Position numbers and translations under genes: made by a program. Shown in pieces: positions 1-5,815 of a stretch of DNA of 7,138 bases (the first letter of the stretch is position 1; every line of letters begins with the position of its first letter). The stretch is from Actinomycetes bacterium (GTDB lineage: Bacteria; Actinomycetota; Actinomycetes; Actinomycetales; Demequinaceae), in the NCBI GenBank assembly GCA_023442845.1, contig JAEZXC010000059.1, positions 1 to 7,138 of the forward strand, given 5' to 3'. A model generated the notes under the pieces. That model did no database searches. It had not been told where the DNA came from and saw only the letters and a list, made by a program, of their open reading frames with translations.

Positions 1-108
1 TGGCGGCAAGGCTTCCTCAGCGACGACGGCCTCCGCGAGCGCGCCGAGCAGCTCACCAAATCTGGGTACGGCACGTACCTGCTCAAACTGCTCGACGAGG
101 GCCGCTAG
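1..108 (+). CDS. rmlA: Glucose-1-phosphate thymidylyltransferase, C-terminal end (partial)
   Basis: The frame is open from the first base and ends at TAG 106-108, giving the last 35 residues of a protein that starts outside the window. The segment WRQGFLSDDGLRERAEQL followed by KSGYGTYLLKLL is the recognisable C-terminal end of RmlA, which joins glucose-1-phosphate and dTTP to make dTDP-glucose, the first step towards dTDP-L-rhamnose. The catalytic part is not visible. Identification rests on this tail and on rmlD, rmlC and rmlB following directly. It converges on rmlD with 25 bases between the stops. A 4-bp hairpin (CGCC/GGCG) in that gap is too weak to call a terminator. Confidence 0.87.
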   Translation, partial: WRQGFLSDDGLRERAEQLTKSGYGTYLLKLLDEGR

Positions 109-133
109 CCCTGTCGCCGGGCGGCGCTTGTGG

Positions 134-1009
134 CTACTGGCCCAGAGCGTCGGCCAAGACCTCACTCGCGGCGAGGGCCCAACGCTCTTCCCACGGCCCG
201 ATTCCTTCGATCCCAAGCTTCTCGTGGGCCCCGTGCCCCAAGACAGACCACGCGGGGCGGGGAGCGGGGCGGGGGAATTTGTCCGACGTTGTCGGCTCCA
301 CGGTGCCGGGCAGTCCGGCCGACGCCACAATCGCCTGTGCGAAGTCGAACCACGAGCACTTGCCCGCCGACGTCGCGTGATACGTACCGGCCGGCGCGCC
401 TGCTTCAAGTAGCCTCACGATGAAGGCGGACACGTCACGCGTCCACGTTGGCTGCCCGATCTGATCGTCGACCACACTGATTGACCCGCGTTCGGCCACG
501 AGGCGCGCGATCGTCTTGGGGAAGCATTGTCCACCGCGTCCGTAGAGCCACGCGGTGCGGACCACCAGAGCGTCGGCCCCTGACTCGTGCACGGCCTGCT
601 CGCCAGCGGCTTTGGTGCGCCCATAGGCCCCGGCGGGATTGGGTACAGCATCCTCGGCATACGGCTCAGAAGCGTCGCCCGCGAATACGTAGTCGGTCGA
701 GATGTGGACGAGCCGGGCCCCGTGCCGGCCACACGCGTTGGCGAGGTTTTCCGCGCCCGTTGCGTTGATCGCGAAAGCGGTGTCCTCGTCGTCTTCCGCC
801 GCATCCACCGCCGTATACGCAGCGCAGTTGATGACAACGTCGTAATGAGCGACTATCTGGTCCACCGCGCTCGCATCGCAGATGTCGAGAACGTCCCGAT
901 CAATGGAGCGGAACTCGGTGACTCCCGCATTACGGAGGGCGTCAACAAGGTCGGTGGCAAGCATTCCGTTGCCGCCGGTCACGAGCACGCGGGCATTCTT
1001 AAGGGACAC
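134..1009 (-). CDS. rmlD: dTDP-4-dehydrorhamnose reductase
   Basis: Predicted 291-residue SDR-fold enzyme that reduces dTDP-4-dehydro-L-rhamnose to dTDP-L-rhamnose with NAD(P)H, the last step of the pathway. The Rossmann motif GGNGMLA is at residues 12-18, STDYVF at about 104-109, and the catalytic YxxxK at Tyr129/Lys133 (YGRTK). The C-terminal RPAWSVLG is typical of the family, as is the length. The frame stays open about 345 bases further upstream, but that part lies antisense to rmlC and has no RmlD character. The GTG at 1009 sits five codons before the first beta strand and was chosen for that reason. No clear Shine-Dalgarno precedes it, but TAGCCT lies 7 nt upstream, which suggests a leaderless message. 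It is the only rml gene here on the minus strand. Confidence 0.93.
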   Translation of the reverse strand: MSLKNARVLVTGGNGMLATDLVDALRNAGVTEFRSIDRDVLDICDASAVDQIVAHYDVVINCAAYTAVDAAEDDEDTAFAINATGAENLANACGRHGARLVHISTDYVFAGDASEPYAEDAVPNPAGAYGRTKAAGEQAVHESGADALVVRTAWLYGRGGQCFPKTIARLVAERGSISVVDDQIGQPTWTRDVSAFIVRLLEAGAPAGTYHATSAGKCSWFDFAQAIVASAGLPGTVEPTTSDKFPRPAPRPAWSVLGHGAHEKLGIEGIGPWEERWALAASEVLADALGQ

Positions 1010-1016
1010 GCGAACA

Positions 1017-1022
1017 AGGCTA
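1017..1022 (-). promoter_or_regulatory. Candidate -10 box for leaderless rmlD transcription
   Basis: On the minus strand TAGCCT is followed by 7 nt and then the rmlD GTG. A TANNNT box about 7 nt before the start codon is the usual arrangement for leaderless transcripts in actinobacteria, and the lack of a ribosome binding site before this GTG fits. No convincing -35 is seen, so this is inference from spacing. Confidence 0.35.
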
Positions 1023-1032
1023 GCCGCCCCAT

Positions 1033-1038
1033 TAGGCT
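1033..1038 (+). promoter_or_regulatory. Candidate -10 box for rmlC
   Basis: TAGGCT matches the actinobacterial -10 pattern and lies in the 64-bp gap between the divergent rmlD and rmlC starts. A transcript would begin near 1045 and include the rmlC ribosome binding site AAGGAG (1062-1067). No good -35 is seen. The two divergent promoters would have to share this short gap. Confidence 0.35.
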
Positions 1039-1073
1039 GGTTGGGAACTGAGTCATTTTGCAAGGAGCACAAG

Positions 1074-1706
1074 GTGGACTTTCGAGAACTGTCGATCGCG
1101 GGCGCGTGGGAGATGACGCCGCGCCAGTTTGGCGACGATCGTGGAGTCTTCCTTGAGTGGTTCAAGGAGGCGCCGTTCGCGGAGCATGCCGGCCACGCGC
1201 TGCGGCTCGCGCAAGCGAACCTTTCCGTATCTGCCGCCGGGGTAGTGCGCGGAATCCACTTCGCGGATGTTCCCCCAGGCCAGGCCAAGTACGTCACCTG
1301 TCCTGCGGGGGCTGTGCTCGACGTTGTTGTCGATATTCGCGTCGGCTCGCCCACCTTTGGAAAGTGGGACGCGGTGCTGCTCGACGATGTCGACCGCCGC
1401 GCCGTCTACCTGAGCGAAGGCCTGGGTCACGCCTTCATGTCGCTCGAGGACGGCTCGACCGTGGTCTACCTCTGTTCGGAGGGCTACAACCCGACCGGAG
1501 AGCACGGCATCCACCCGCTCGATGACGCGATTGGCATCGAATGGCCCACTTCCGCCCGCGATGGCTCGCCGATCTCGCCGTTGCTGAGCCCCAAGGATGA
1601 GGCCGCCCCCACGCTCGACGAGGCACAAGCCGCGGGCCTGCTCCCCAACGTCGACACCGTCGCGGCATATCTCGCCTCACTCCGCGCAGGTGCCGAGCGA
1701 GATTGA
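1074..1706 (+). CDS. rmlC: dTDP-4-dehydrorhamnose 3,5-epimerase
   Basis: Predicted 210-residue cupin that epimerises C3 and C5 of dTDP-4-dehydro-6-deoxyglucose, the third step to dTDP-L-rhamnose. From GTG 1074 the family landmarks are the substrate-binding FGDDRGVF (19-26), the catalytic-base motif VRGIH with His62, Lys72, Asp83, GHAF (118-121), Tyr132, and GYNP with Tyr138. His62, Lys72, Tyr132 and Tyr138 sit at the numbers known from mycobacterial RmlC, which supports the start. The start is also fixed by AAGGAG six bases upstream. An in-frame ATG at 882 exists, but that extension lies antisense to rmlD. The tail after about residue 175 (LSPKDEAAPTLDEAQAAGLLP) is an extension of the sort I associate with actinobacterial RmlC. 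rmlB follows 72 bp downstream. Confidence 0.94.
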   Translation: MDFRELSIAGAWEMTPRQFGDDRGVFLEWFKEAPFAEHAGHALRLAQANLSVSAAGVVRGIHFADVPPGQAKYVTCPAGAVLDVVVDIRVGSPTFGKWDAVLLDDVDRRAVYLSEGLGHAFMSLEDGSTVVYLCSEGYNPTGEHGIHPLDDAIGIEWPTSARDGSPISPLLSPKDEAAPTLDEAQAAGLLPNVDTVAAYLASLRAGAERD

Positions 1707-1733
1707 GTGTGCTGCACCGTACTCACGTAGGAT
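1703..1733 (+). promoter_or_regulatory. Candidate promoter for rmlB
   Basis: TTGAGT (1703-1708) and TAGGAT (1728-1733) are separated by 19 bases and resemble -35 and -10 boxes. The TAGGAT box is a good actinobacterial -10. The 19-bp spacing is longer than ideal. A transcript would start near 1740, about 40 nt before the rmlB ATG, so rmlB may have its own promoter besides read-through from rmlC. Confidence 0.4.
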
Positions 1734-1778
1734 GACGACGGCTCCGCAGGTGCGGACTTCGACGTGAGAAGGCGTGTG

Positions 1779-2771
1779 ATGAAGGTATTGGTGACCGGCG
1801 GTGCCGGCTTCATTGGCTCCAACTTTGTACGGCTGACGCTTGAGGAGCGCGCCGACGCCGAGGTGACGGTTCTCGACGCTCTCACCTATGCAGGCAACGA
1901 GGCGTCGTTGCCGGAAGACGACCGCGTCGTCCTGGTCAAGGGAGACGTGGCTGACCAGGAACTGGTTCACGACATCGTCGCCGAACACGACCTGGTGGTC
2001 CACTTCGCGGCCGAGAGCCACAACGACAACTCCCTTGATAACCCGTGGCCCTTTGTGCAGTCGAACATCATCGGCACGTACCAGTTGCTTGAGGCTGTTC
2101 GCCGTCACGGCAAGAAGCTCCACCACATCTCCACCGATGAGGTGTACGGCGACCTCGAACTCGACGACCCCGCCAAGTTCACCCCGGACACCCCGTACAA
2201 CCCGTCGTCTCCGTACTCGGCGTCCAAGGCGTCGTCCGACATGCTCGTGCGCGCCTGGGTGCGCTCCTTCAAGATCGACGCGACCATCTCGAACTGCTCG
2301 AACAACTACGGACCTGCCCAGCACGTCGAAAAGTTCATCCCGCGTCAGATCACGAACATCCTTGACGGGGTGCGACCCAAGCTTTACGGCACGGGCGAGA
2401 ACGTGCGCGACTGGATTCACGTGGATGACCACAACCGCGCCGTGTGGACCATCATCGACAAGGGCCAAGCCGGCGAGACGTACCTCATTGGTGCAGACGG
2501 TGAGATGGACAACAAGTCCGTCATCGAGATGATCCTCGAGCAGATGGGCGAGGCGCGCGACGCGTACGACCACGTCAACGACCGCCCAGGCCACGACCTC
2601 CGCTACGCGATCGATGCAACGCGGCTCCGCGACGAGCTTGGCTGGGAGCCGCTCTACAAGGACTTTGCCTCCGGCCTTGCTGCGACTATCGAGTGGTACC
2701 GCAACAATGAGCCGTGGTGGCGCGCCAAGAAGCGCGAAACCGAACTGCGTTATGAGCGCTTGGGCCGCTAA
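1779..2771 (+). CDS. rmlB: dTDP-glucose 4,6-dehydratase
   Basis: Predicted 330-residue extended SDR enzyme that dehydrates dTDP-glucose to dTDP-4-dehydro-6-deoxyglucose using bound NAD+, the second step of the pathway. The sequence shows the NAD-binding GGAGFIG (7-13), the catalytic Thr-Asp-Glu in STDEVYG (about 118-124) and Tyr146/Lys150 in YSASK. The C-terminal EWYRNNEPWWR is typical of actinobacterial RmlB. ATG 1779 is preferred over the in-frame GTGs at 1764 and 1776 because GAGAAGG (1766-1772) lies six bases before it and the first strand begins at once (MKVLVTGG). Its last 66 bases are part of a 134-bp direct repeat, and a second stranded copy of this 3' end lies at 3665-3730. Its stop overlaps the stop of a dead glycosyltransferase fragment on the other strand. 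Confidence 0.96.
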   Translation: MKVLVTGGAGFIGSNFVRLTLEERADAEVTVLDALTYAGNEASLPEDDRVVLVKGDVADQELVHDIVAEHDLVVHFAAESHNDNSLDNPWPFVQSNIIGTYQLLEAVRRHGKKLHHISTDEVYGDLELDDPAKFTPDTPYNPSSPYSASKASSDMLVRAWVRSFKIDATISNCSNNYGPAQHVEKFIPRQITNILDGVRPKLYGTGENVRDWIHVDDHNRAVWTIIDKGQAGETYLIGADGEMDNKSVIEMILEQMGEARDAYDHVNDRPGHDLRYAIDATRLRDELGWEPLYKDFASGLAATIEWYRNNEPWWRAKKRETELRYERLGR

Positions 2772-2839
2772 CCCACGATCTCGGTGAGAAGCGCGGCATA
2801 ACCACGGGCGACGTTCTCCACATCAAAGTCGAGCGCGCG
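2706..2839. repeat. 134-bp direct repeat, left copy
   Basis: Aligned without gaps to 3665-3798 (offset 959), it differs at 10 of 134 positions by my count. It spans the last 22 codons of rmlB and the last 24 codons of a minus-strand glycosyltransferase, whose stop codons overlap. Similarity ends sharply after GAGCGCGCG at 2839. On the left it fades just before codon AAT 2706-2708. Confidence 0.93.
2768..2839 (-). pseudogene. 3' remnant of a GT4 glycosyltransferase gene
   Basis: On the minus strand this stretch encodes 23 residues ending in a TAG stop (plus-strand CTA 2768-2770). It matches the C-terminus of the intact enzyme at 3727-4914: both share FDV-ENVARGYAALLTEI. Differences are conservative (Leu/Ile, Asp/Glu, Val/Ala, Gly/Ser), and the stop is TAG instead of TAA. 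Upstream of it the reading frame meets a stop within four codons and no similarity remains, so it cannot be expressed as an enzyme. It is what is left of a second allele of the glycosyltransferase gene at the left edge of the inserted cassette. Confidence 0.83.
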
Positions 2840-2855
2840 TATTCGACGCTATCTT

Positions 2856-2884
2856 TTGACGGCGTCCCGCACGCTGAGTACGTT
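2856..2884 (+). promoter_or_regulatory. Candidate promoter of the inserted cassette
   Basis: TTGACG (2856-2861), a 17-base spacer and TACGTT (2879-2884) form the best -35/-10 pair I found in the window. It begins 17 bases inside the left edge of the cassette and points towards the lipoprotein. Transcription would start near 2890-2891, directly before the AAGGA ribosome binding site of the short ORF at 2908. Confidence 0.5.
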
Positions 2885-2907
2885 GAATGGTGCAAAGGAA
2901 TCACCAA

Positions 2908-3003
2908 GTGTCTTGGGAGCCGGGTTGCATCGTGTGGAGTCTTGACGCGATCGCGGCGGCCTGGCTTCTCGGTGCCGGGATGCCGCCAGAATTCGGGGTG
3001 TGA
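2908..3003 (+). CDS. Possible 31-residue ORF upstream of the lipoprotein
   Basis: GTG 2908 follows AAGGAA (2895-2900) with seven bases between, a good Shine-Dalgarno arrangement. The frame encodes 31 residues with a hydrophobic middle (SLDAIAAAWLLGAGMP) and stops at TGA 3001-3003, which shares its A with the ATG of the lipoprotein gene (TGATG). This suggests translational coupling, perhaps a leader peptide or small membrane protein. In-frame GTG 2890 (at the predicted transcript start, thus possibly leaderless) and ATG 2887 would lengthen it to 37 or 38 residues. I do not recognise it. A 32-codon frame arises easily by chance in GC-rich DNA, so the case rests on promoter, ribosome site and stop overlap occurring together. 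Confidence 0.35.
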   Translation: MSWEPGCIVWSLDAIAAAWLLGAGMPPEFGV

Positions 3004-3653
3004 TGCGGCGAGGCGAGAGAGTTGATTATTCCCGCGGTCATCGGAGAACGGCTGGTTTCGCCCCACTGACCGTCATTGCATGTGCCATGTTGGCGTTATC
3101 CAGTTGCTCCTCAGAGGCAGTGGCGCAAGAGTCGGCGAAGCAGGACTTCGAGATTTTGATCGAGGAATTGATTCAGAGCGCCGAGGACGGCGGCGCGGGT
3201 GATGCGCAATTGGCGATCCTTCGCGATGCACAGGCGGCAGGGTTTGTATCAATCGAAGACGCCCGGACGGCGGCACGTGCCATGGTCGAGTGCGTGAAGG
3301 ACGCGGGATCTGACGCGTTCGTCGCCGATCAGACGATGGATTCGGGGCTCGTTGTTCCCGTCTACAACTACTTGTCGGACACTGCTCAACAACAAGCGAT
3401 TGGCGACGCATGCGACACGCGGGAAGCATTCTGGGTGAATGGTGCCTACCAGATGCAGCCCCAGTCCCTTGAGATGAATGACGCCTATCTCGAAAGGCAA
3501 CTGCCGGTTGTCCGAAGTTGTCTTGAGAGGGAGGGCTATGAACTCGACGCAGACATGGGTGCACGCGAGGTGTTGCGACGAGCAGCAGAGGTGAGCATCG
3601 ACACCGGGTCCGCGGTTGACTGCCTCTCTGAGGCGCGTATCAGTGGCTTCTAG
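3003..3653 (+). CDS. Predicted secreted lipoprotein of unknown function
   Basis: Encodes 216 residues with a lipoprotein signal peptide: a basic N-region (RRGERV, then HRR), a hydrophobic stretch (FAPLTVIACAMLALSS) and the lipobox LSSC with lipidated Cys35. The mature part is acidic with little sign of membrane segments. It has four cysteines (97, 137, 173, 207), two of them in similar C-x4-G motifs: CVKDAG and CLEREG, the latter followed by Tyr-Glu-Leu. Such CL-x3-GY motifs remind me of uncharacterised actinobacterial lipoproteins, and the four cysteines could form two disulfides outside the membrane. ATG 3003 is chosen for its TGATG overlap with the upstream ORF; GTG 3000 is an equal alternative. 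It ends 11 bases before the right repeat. Lower GC than its neighbours suggests a separate origin. No function can be assigned. Confidence 0.72.
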   Translation: MRRGERVDYSRGHRRTAGFAPLTVIACAMLALSSCSSEAVAQESAKQDFEILIEELIQSAEDGGAGDAQLAILRDAQAAGFVSIEDARTAARAMVECVKDAGSDAFVADQTMDSGLVVPVYNYLSDTAQQQAIGDACDTREAFWVNGAYQMQPQSLEMNDAYLERQLPVVRSCLEREGYELDADMGAREVLRRAAEVSIDTGSAVDCLSEARISGF

Positions 3654-3664
3654 AGAACAACGCG

Positions 3665-3730
3665 AACGAGCCGTGGTGGCGCGCCAAGAAGCGCGAAACC
3701 GAACTGCGTTATGAGCGCCTGGGCCGTTAA
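3665..3730 (+). pseudogene. 3' remnant of a second rmlB allele
   Basis: These 22 codons, including TAA 3728-3730, encode exactly the same C-terminal 21 residues as intact rmlB (NEPWWRAKK to RYERLGR). Only three bases differ, all silent: AAT/AAC, TTG/CTG and CGC/CGT. There is no start and no upstream rmlB sequence, because the cassette joins directly before it. Its TAA overlaps the GT4 stop within TTAA, which presumably shows the original arrangement in which the two genes met tail to tail. Confidence 0.85.
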
Positions 3731-3798
3731 CTCGCGATCTCGGTGAGAAGCGCGGCGTAGCCGCGGGCGACGTTCTCCACATCAAACTCGATCGCGCG
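3665..3798. repeat. 134-bp direct repeat, right copy
   Basis: Counterpart of 2706-2839 in the same orientation. The plus strand carries a stranded rmlB 3' end, and the minus strand carries the true C-terminal codons of the intact GT4 gene. Similarity starts at AAC 3665-3667, just after the end of the cassette, and stops at 3798, inside the GT4 coding region, where only the right copy continues as a functional gene. Confidence 0.93.
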
Positions 3799-4914
3799 CT
3801 CGCGTGCGCCCGCGCCGAGGCGCTCGGTCGCTAGGCGATCGGTGAGCAGGCGCTCAAGCGCCGCCGCGAGAGCATCGCTGTCGCCGCTCGTCGCCACGAG
3901 CCCGGACTCCCCGTCAACCACTGCGTCGGCAAGGCCCGGTAGGTCGGAGACCACCACCGCGCAACCGGCCGCCATCGCCTCGAGAAGTGCCACGGGCAGG
4001 CCATCTTGATCACCGCTCGCCGCACGGACCGACGGGAACACGGCAATGTCCGCTGCAGCGTCGGCCGCAGCGAGCTCCGCCCGCGACAACTGGCCAGCAA
4101 AAGTGACTGGCAGCCCTGAGGCGGCTTCCTCAAGAGCCGAGCGCAAAGGGCCGTCGCCCACCACCGTGAGATGCCACTGCCTCGAGTCGAGAGAACGCAG
4201 CGCATTGAGCAGAACCCCAAAGCCCTTCTTCTCGACAAGTCGGCCCACGGCGAGCAACTCGACAGTTGTGCTGCGCTCGCGAGGCGCGGCATCGGCAGCG
4301 GCGGCAAAGGACTTCGTTGCCGCGCCCATCGGCATCACGTGGGTGGTGTCGGGGTTGGCGCCTAAGGCAATGGCGCGCTGGCGCATGTCCTCGCTCATGA
4401 CAGTGACAGCCGCCGCCCGGCGCAGGACGCGTCGCTTGAGCGCGCGAGAGAACGGGTCATTGAGTGCGTAGAGATCGCCGCCAAGAGTGGTGACGACCAT
4501 GGGCACGCGCGGTGCGGCGAGGCGCGCAACGATCCCTTGAGGAATGATCCAGTGCGCATGAATGACGGCAGGCTGGTGGCGACGCACTGCCCGCCGCATC
4601 GCGAAGAACTGAGCAATGAGAAAGAACGGCACCTGGAGCACGCGGCTCTTGCGCGAGCGCACATTCTCCAAAATCGCGCCGTCCGCAAGGTCCTCCCAGC
4701 GTCGCCAAAAGAACCGGTAGCGCTTCACGCGAATCCCATCGCCCTCCTCCTCAGCCGCCGCGCCCGGCACCGCCGGCACCACGAGGAGCGGGTCAAAAGC
4801 GTCGGCCATCCCCACCGCAAGATCGCGCACAAAAGACGGCGTTCCGTCCCCAGCGCGCGCGGGAAACGTCGATGCGCTCACCACAAGGCGAGGTCGCGAG
4901 GAGGGCGAGGTCAT
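3727..4914 (-). CDS. GT4-family glycosyltransferase
   Basis: Predicted 395-residue cytoplasmic or membrane-associated GT-B enzyme that transfers a sugar from a nucleotide donor, probably onto a growing surface glycan or its lipid carrier. The N-terminal domain starts with VVSASTFPARAGDGTPSF (11-28) and has HAHWIIPQG (119-127). The C-terminal donor-binding domain has GRLVEKKGF (224-232), VVGDGP (251-256) and DGLPVALLEAMAAG (304-317). In the last motif Asp304 takes the place of the first Glu of the usual E-x7-E pair, with Glu312 kept; such DGLP versions occur in GT4 enzymes. ATG 4914 is chosen because strand one begins soon after and GGTGGA lies seven bases upstream. The longer upstream frame is antisense to the epimerase. 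Acceptor and sugar are unknown. Confidence 0.86.
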   Translation of the reverse strand: MTSPSSRPRLVVSASTFPARAGDGTPSFVRDLAVGMADAFDPLLVVPAVPGAAAEEEGDGIRVKRYRFFWRRWEDLADGAILENVRSRKSRVLQVPFFLIAQFFAMRRAVRRHQPAVIHAHWIIPQGIVARLAAPRVPMVVTTLGGDLYALNDPFSRALKRRVLRRAAAVTVMSEDMRQRAIALGANPDTTHVMPMGAATKSFAAAADAAPRERSTTVELLAVGRLVEKKGFGVLLNALRSLDSRQWHLTVVGDGPLRSALEEAASGLPVTFAGQLSRAELAAADAAADIAVFPSVRAASGDQDGLPVALLEAMAAGCAVVVSDLPGLADAVVDGESGLVATSGDSDALAAALERLLTDRLATERLGAGARERAIEFDVENVARGYAALLTEIAS

Positions 4915-4919
4915 AGGCT
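4914..4919 (+). promoter_or_regulatory. Candidate -10 box for the epimerase gene
   Basis: TAGGCT is followed by eight bases and then GTG 4928, an in-frame alternative start of the epimerase. This spacing would suit a leaderless transcript from 4928. It overlaps the start codon of the divergent GT4 gene by one base. No -35 is evident. Confidence 0.3.
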
Positions 4920-4951
4920 TATCCACCGTGAGTGAAGCGAGGGCGCCCCAA

Positions 4952-5815
4952 GTGTACGAGGCCGCAGTGGTGGGCGCTGGCGGCTTTCTCGGCAGTGCGG
5001 TGGTCGAGGCTTTCAACGCGGCCGACGCTCCCGTCGCCGGCTTCACTCTCGACCGGCCACTCGTGGAGGACGGCGAGCTCCATCCCGATGCGCGGGGTGT
5101 GCGCACCGTGGTGTGGTGCGCGTCGCGCATTAACCCGCGCTTGGCGATCGAGGAACCGGCGCTCATCGAGGCGGACAAGCGCGATCTAGATGAGGCGATC
5201 GCTCTTTTTGTGCGCGAAGAACGCCCGCCGCGCATCGTCACCTTTTCTTCCGGCGGCACCCTCTACGGGCCCCCGTCTGTGCCGCCCTTTAGCGAGAGCG
5301 AGGAGCCGCATCCGGTCAATACCTACGGCGAAGCGAAACTCGAGATTGAGCAGCACGTTGCTCGCTCCGGCATCGAGTCCGTCGCGCTGCGCGTGGCCAA
5401 TGCGTACGGCCCCGGGCAGCGGCCCGCGCCCGGCCAAGGGGTGCTCGCACACTGGATTGAGGCAGCGCTCAACGGTGCCGAGGTCCACGTGTATGGGGAC
5501 CCGAGCGCCACCCGGGACTACGTGTATGTAGACGACATCGCCGCCGCCGTCCTGGCGGTCCACCGCGCTGAGACTGTCCCGCCCGTGGTCAACATTGGCT
5601 CAGGGCTGGCGACGTCGCTCGATGACCTCCTTCACATCCTTGAGCCAGTCGTTTCCCCCCACGCACTCCGCGTGGTCCGCCATCACGCCCGGAACACCGA
5701 CACCGCTCACTCGACCCTCGATGCCTCCCTTGCGCGGGACGCACTCGGGTGGGAGGCGCAGATGCCGCTCGCCGAAGGGGTCGCGCGGCAGTGGCAATGG
5801 CGGGCTGCCCAATGA
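4952..5815 (+). CDS. NAD-dependent epimerase/dehydratase (extended SDR)
   Basis: Predicted 287-residue enzyme of the nucleotide-sugar epimerase/dehydratase family. From GTG 4952 it shows the Rossmann motif GAGGFLG (8-14), a catalytic-serine segment TFSSGG (97-102), YGEAK with Tyr125 and Lys129, RDYVYVDD (188-195), typical of UDP-sugar epimerases, and NIGSG (214-218). It is shorter than GalE (about 340) and the substrate cannot be told; a nucleotide sugar for the same glycan is the natural guess. Start: GTG 4952 has GAGGG eight bases upstream, while GTG 4928 would add eight residues and could be leaderless. It diverges from GT4 with only 13-37 bases between starts. Its TGA overlaps the next ATG (ATGA), so the two are probably translated together. 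Confidence 0.82.
   Translation: MYEAAVVGAGGFLGSAVVEAFNAADAPVAGFTLDRPLVEDGELHPDARGVRTVVWCASRINPRLAIEEPALIEADKRDLDEAIALFVREERPPRIVTFSSGGTLYGPPSVPPFSESEEPHPVNTYGEAKLEIEQHVARSGIESVALRVANAYGPGQRPAPGQGVLAHWIEAALNGAEVHVYGDPSATRDYVYVDDIAAAVLAVHRAETVPPVVNIGSGLATSLDDLLHILEPVVSPHALRVVRHHARNTDTAHSTLDASLARDALGWEAQMPLAEGVARQWQWRAAQ

Larger units (their letters stand above)
2840..3664. other. Inserted cassette between the two 134-bp repeats
   Basis: These 825 bases separate the two copies of the rmlB/glycosyltransferase junction and have no counterpart elsewhere in the window. They contain a candidate promoter, a possible short ORF and a lipoprotein gene, all on the plus strand. Base composition is lower in GC than the neighbours: five 60-base lines counted by hand (3121-3240 and 3361-3540) total 171 of 300 GC, against 37 of 60 in rmlB (2101-2160) and 42 of 60 in the epimerase (5461-5520). 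No integrase, transposase or terminal inverted repeat is visible, so it does not look like a transposon. Homologous recombination between the repeats would remove a 959-bp circle. Confidence 0.75.

Noticed and set aside
109..133. Possible terminator between rmlA and rmlD
   Set aside because: Only a 4-bp CGCC/GGCG stem without a T-run; too weak.
882..1073. Longer rmlC start at ATG 882
   Set aside because: The added 64 residues are antisense to rmlD; GTG 1074 has a good ribosome site and gives RmlC residue numbers matching known family members.
1010..1354. N-terminal extension of rmlD in an open minus-strand frame
   Set aside because: It is wholly antisense to rmlC and the intergenic gap, lacks family character, and the Rossmann motif sits right after GTG 1009 as expected.
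1677..2594. 305-codon minus-strand frame across rmlB
   Set aside because: It lies opposite the intact, strongly conserved rmlB frame; long antisense frames are common in GC-rich coding DNA and it has no recognisable motif.
2840..3664. Transposon or insertion sequence
   Set aside because: No transposase frame, no terminal inverted repeats and no short target duplication; the flanking repeats are pieces of the host genes themselves.
3249..3785. Minus-strand frame through the cassette
   Set aside because: It is antisense to the lipoprotein and resembles another minus-strand frame at 2686-3066 only because both cross the 134-bp repeats.
4915..5259. 115-residue N-terminal extension of GT4
   Set aside because: Antisense to the epimerase Rossmann region, Ser/Arg-rich with no family features; ATG 4914 leads directly into the first strand.
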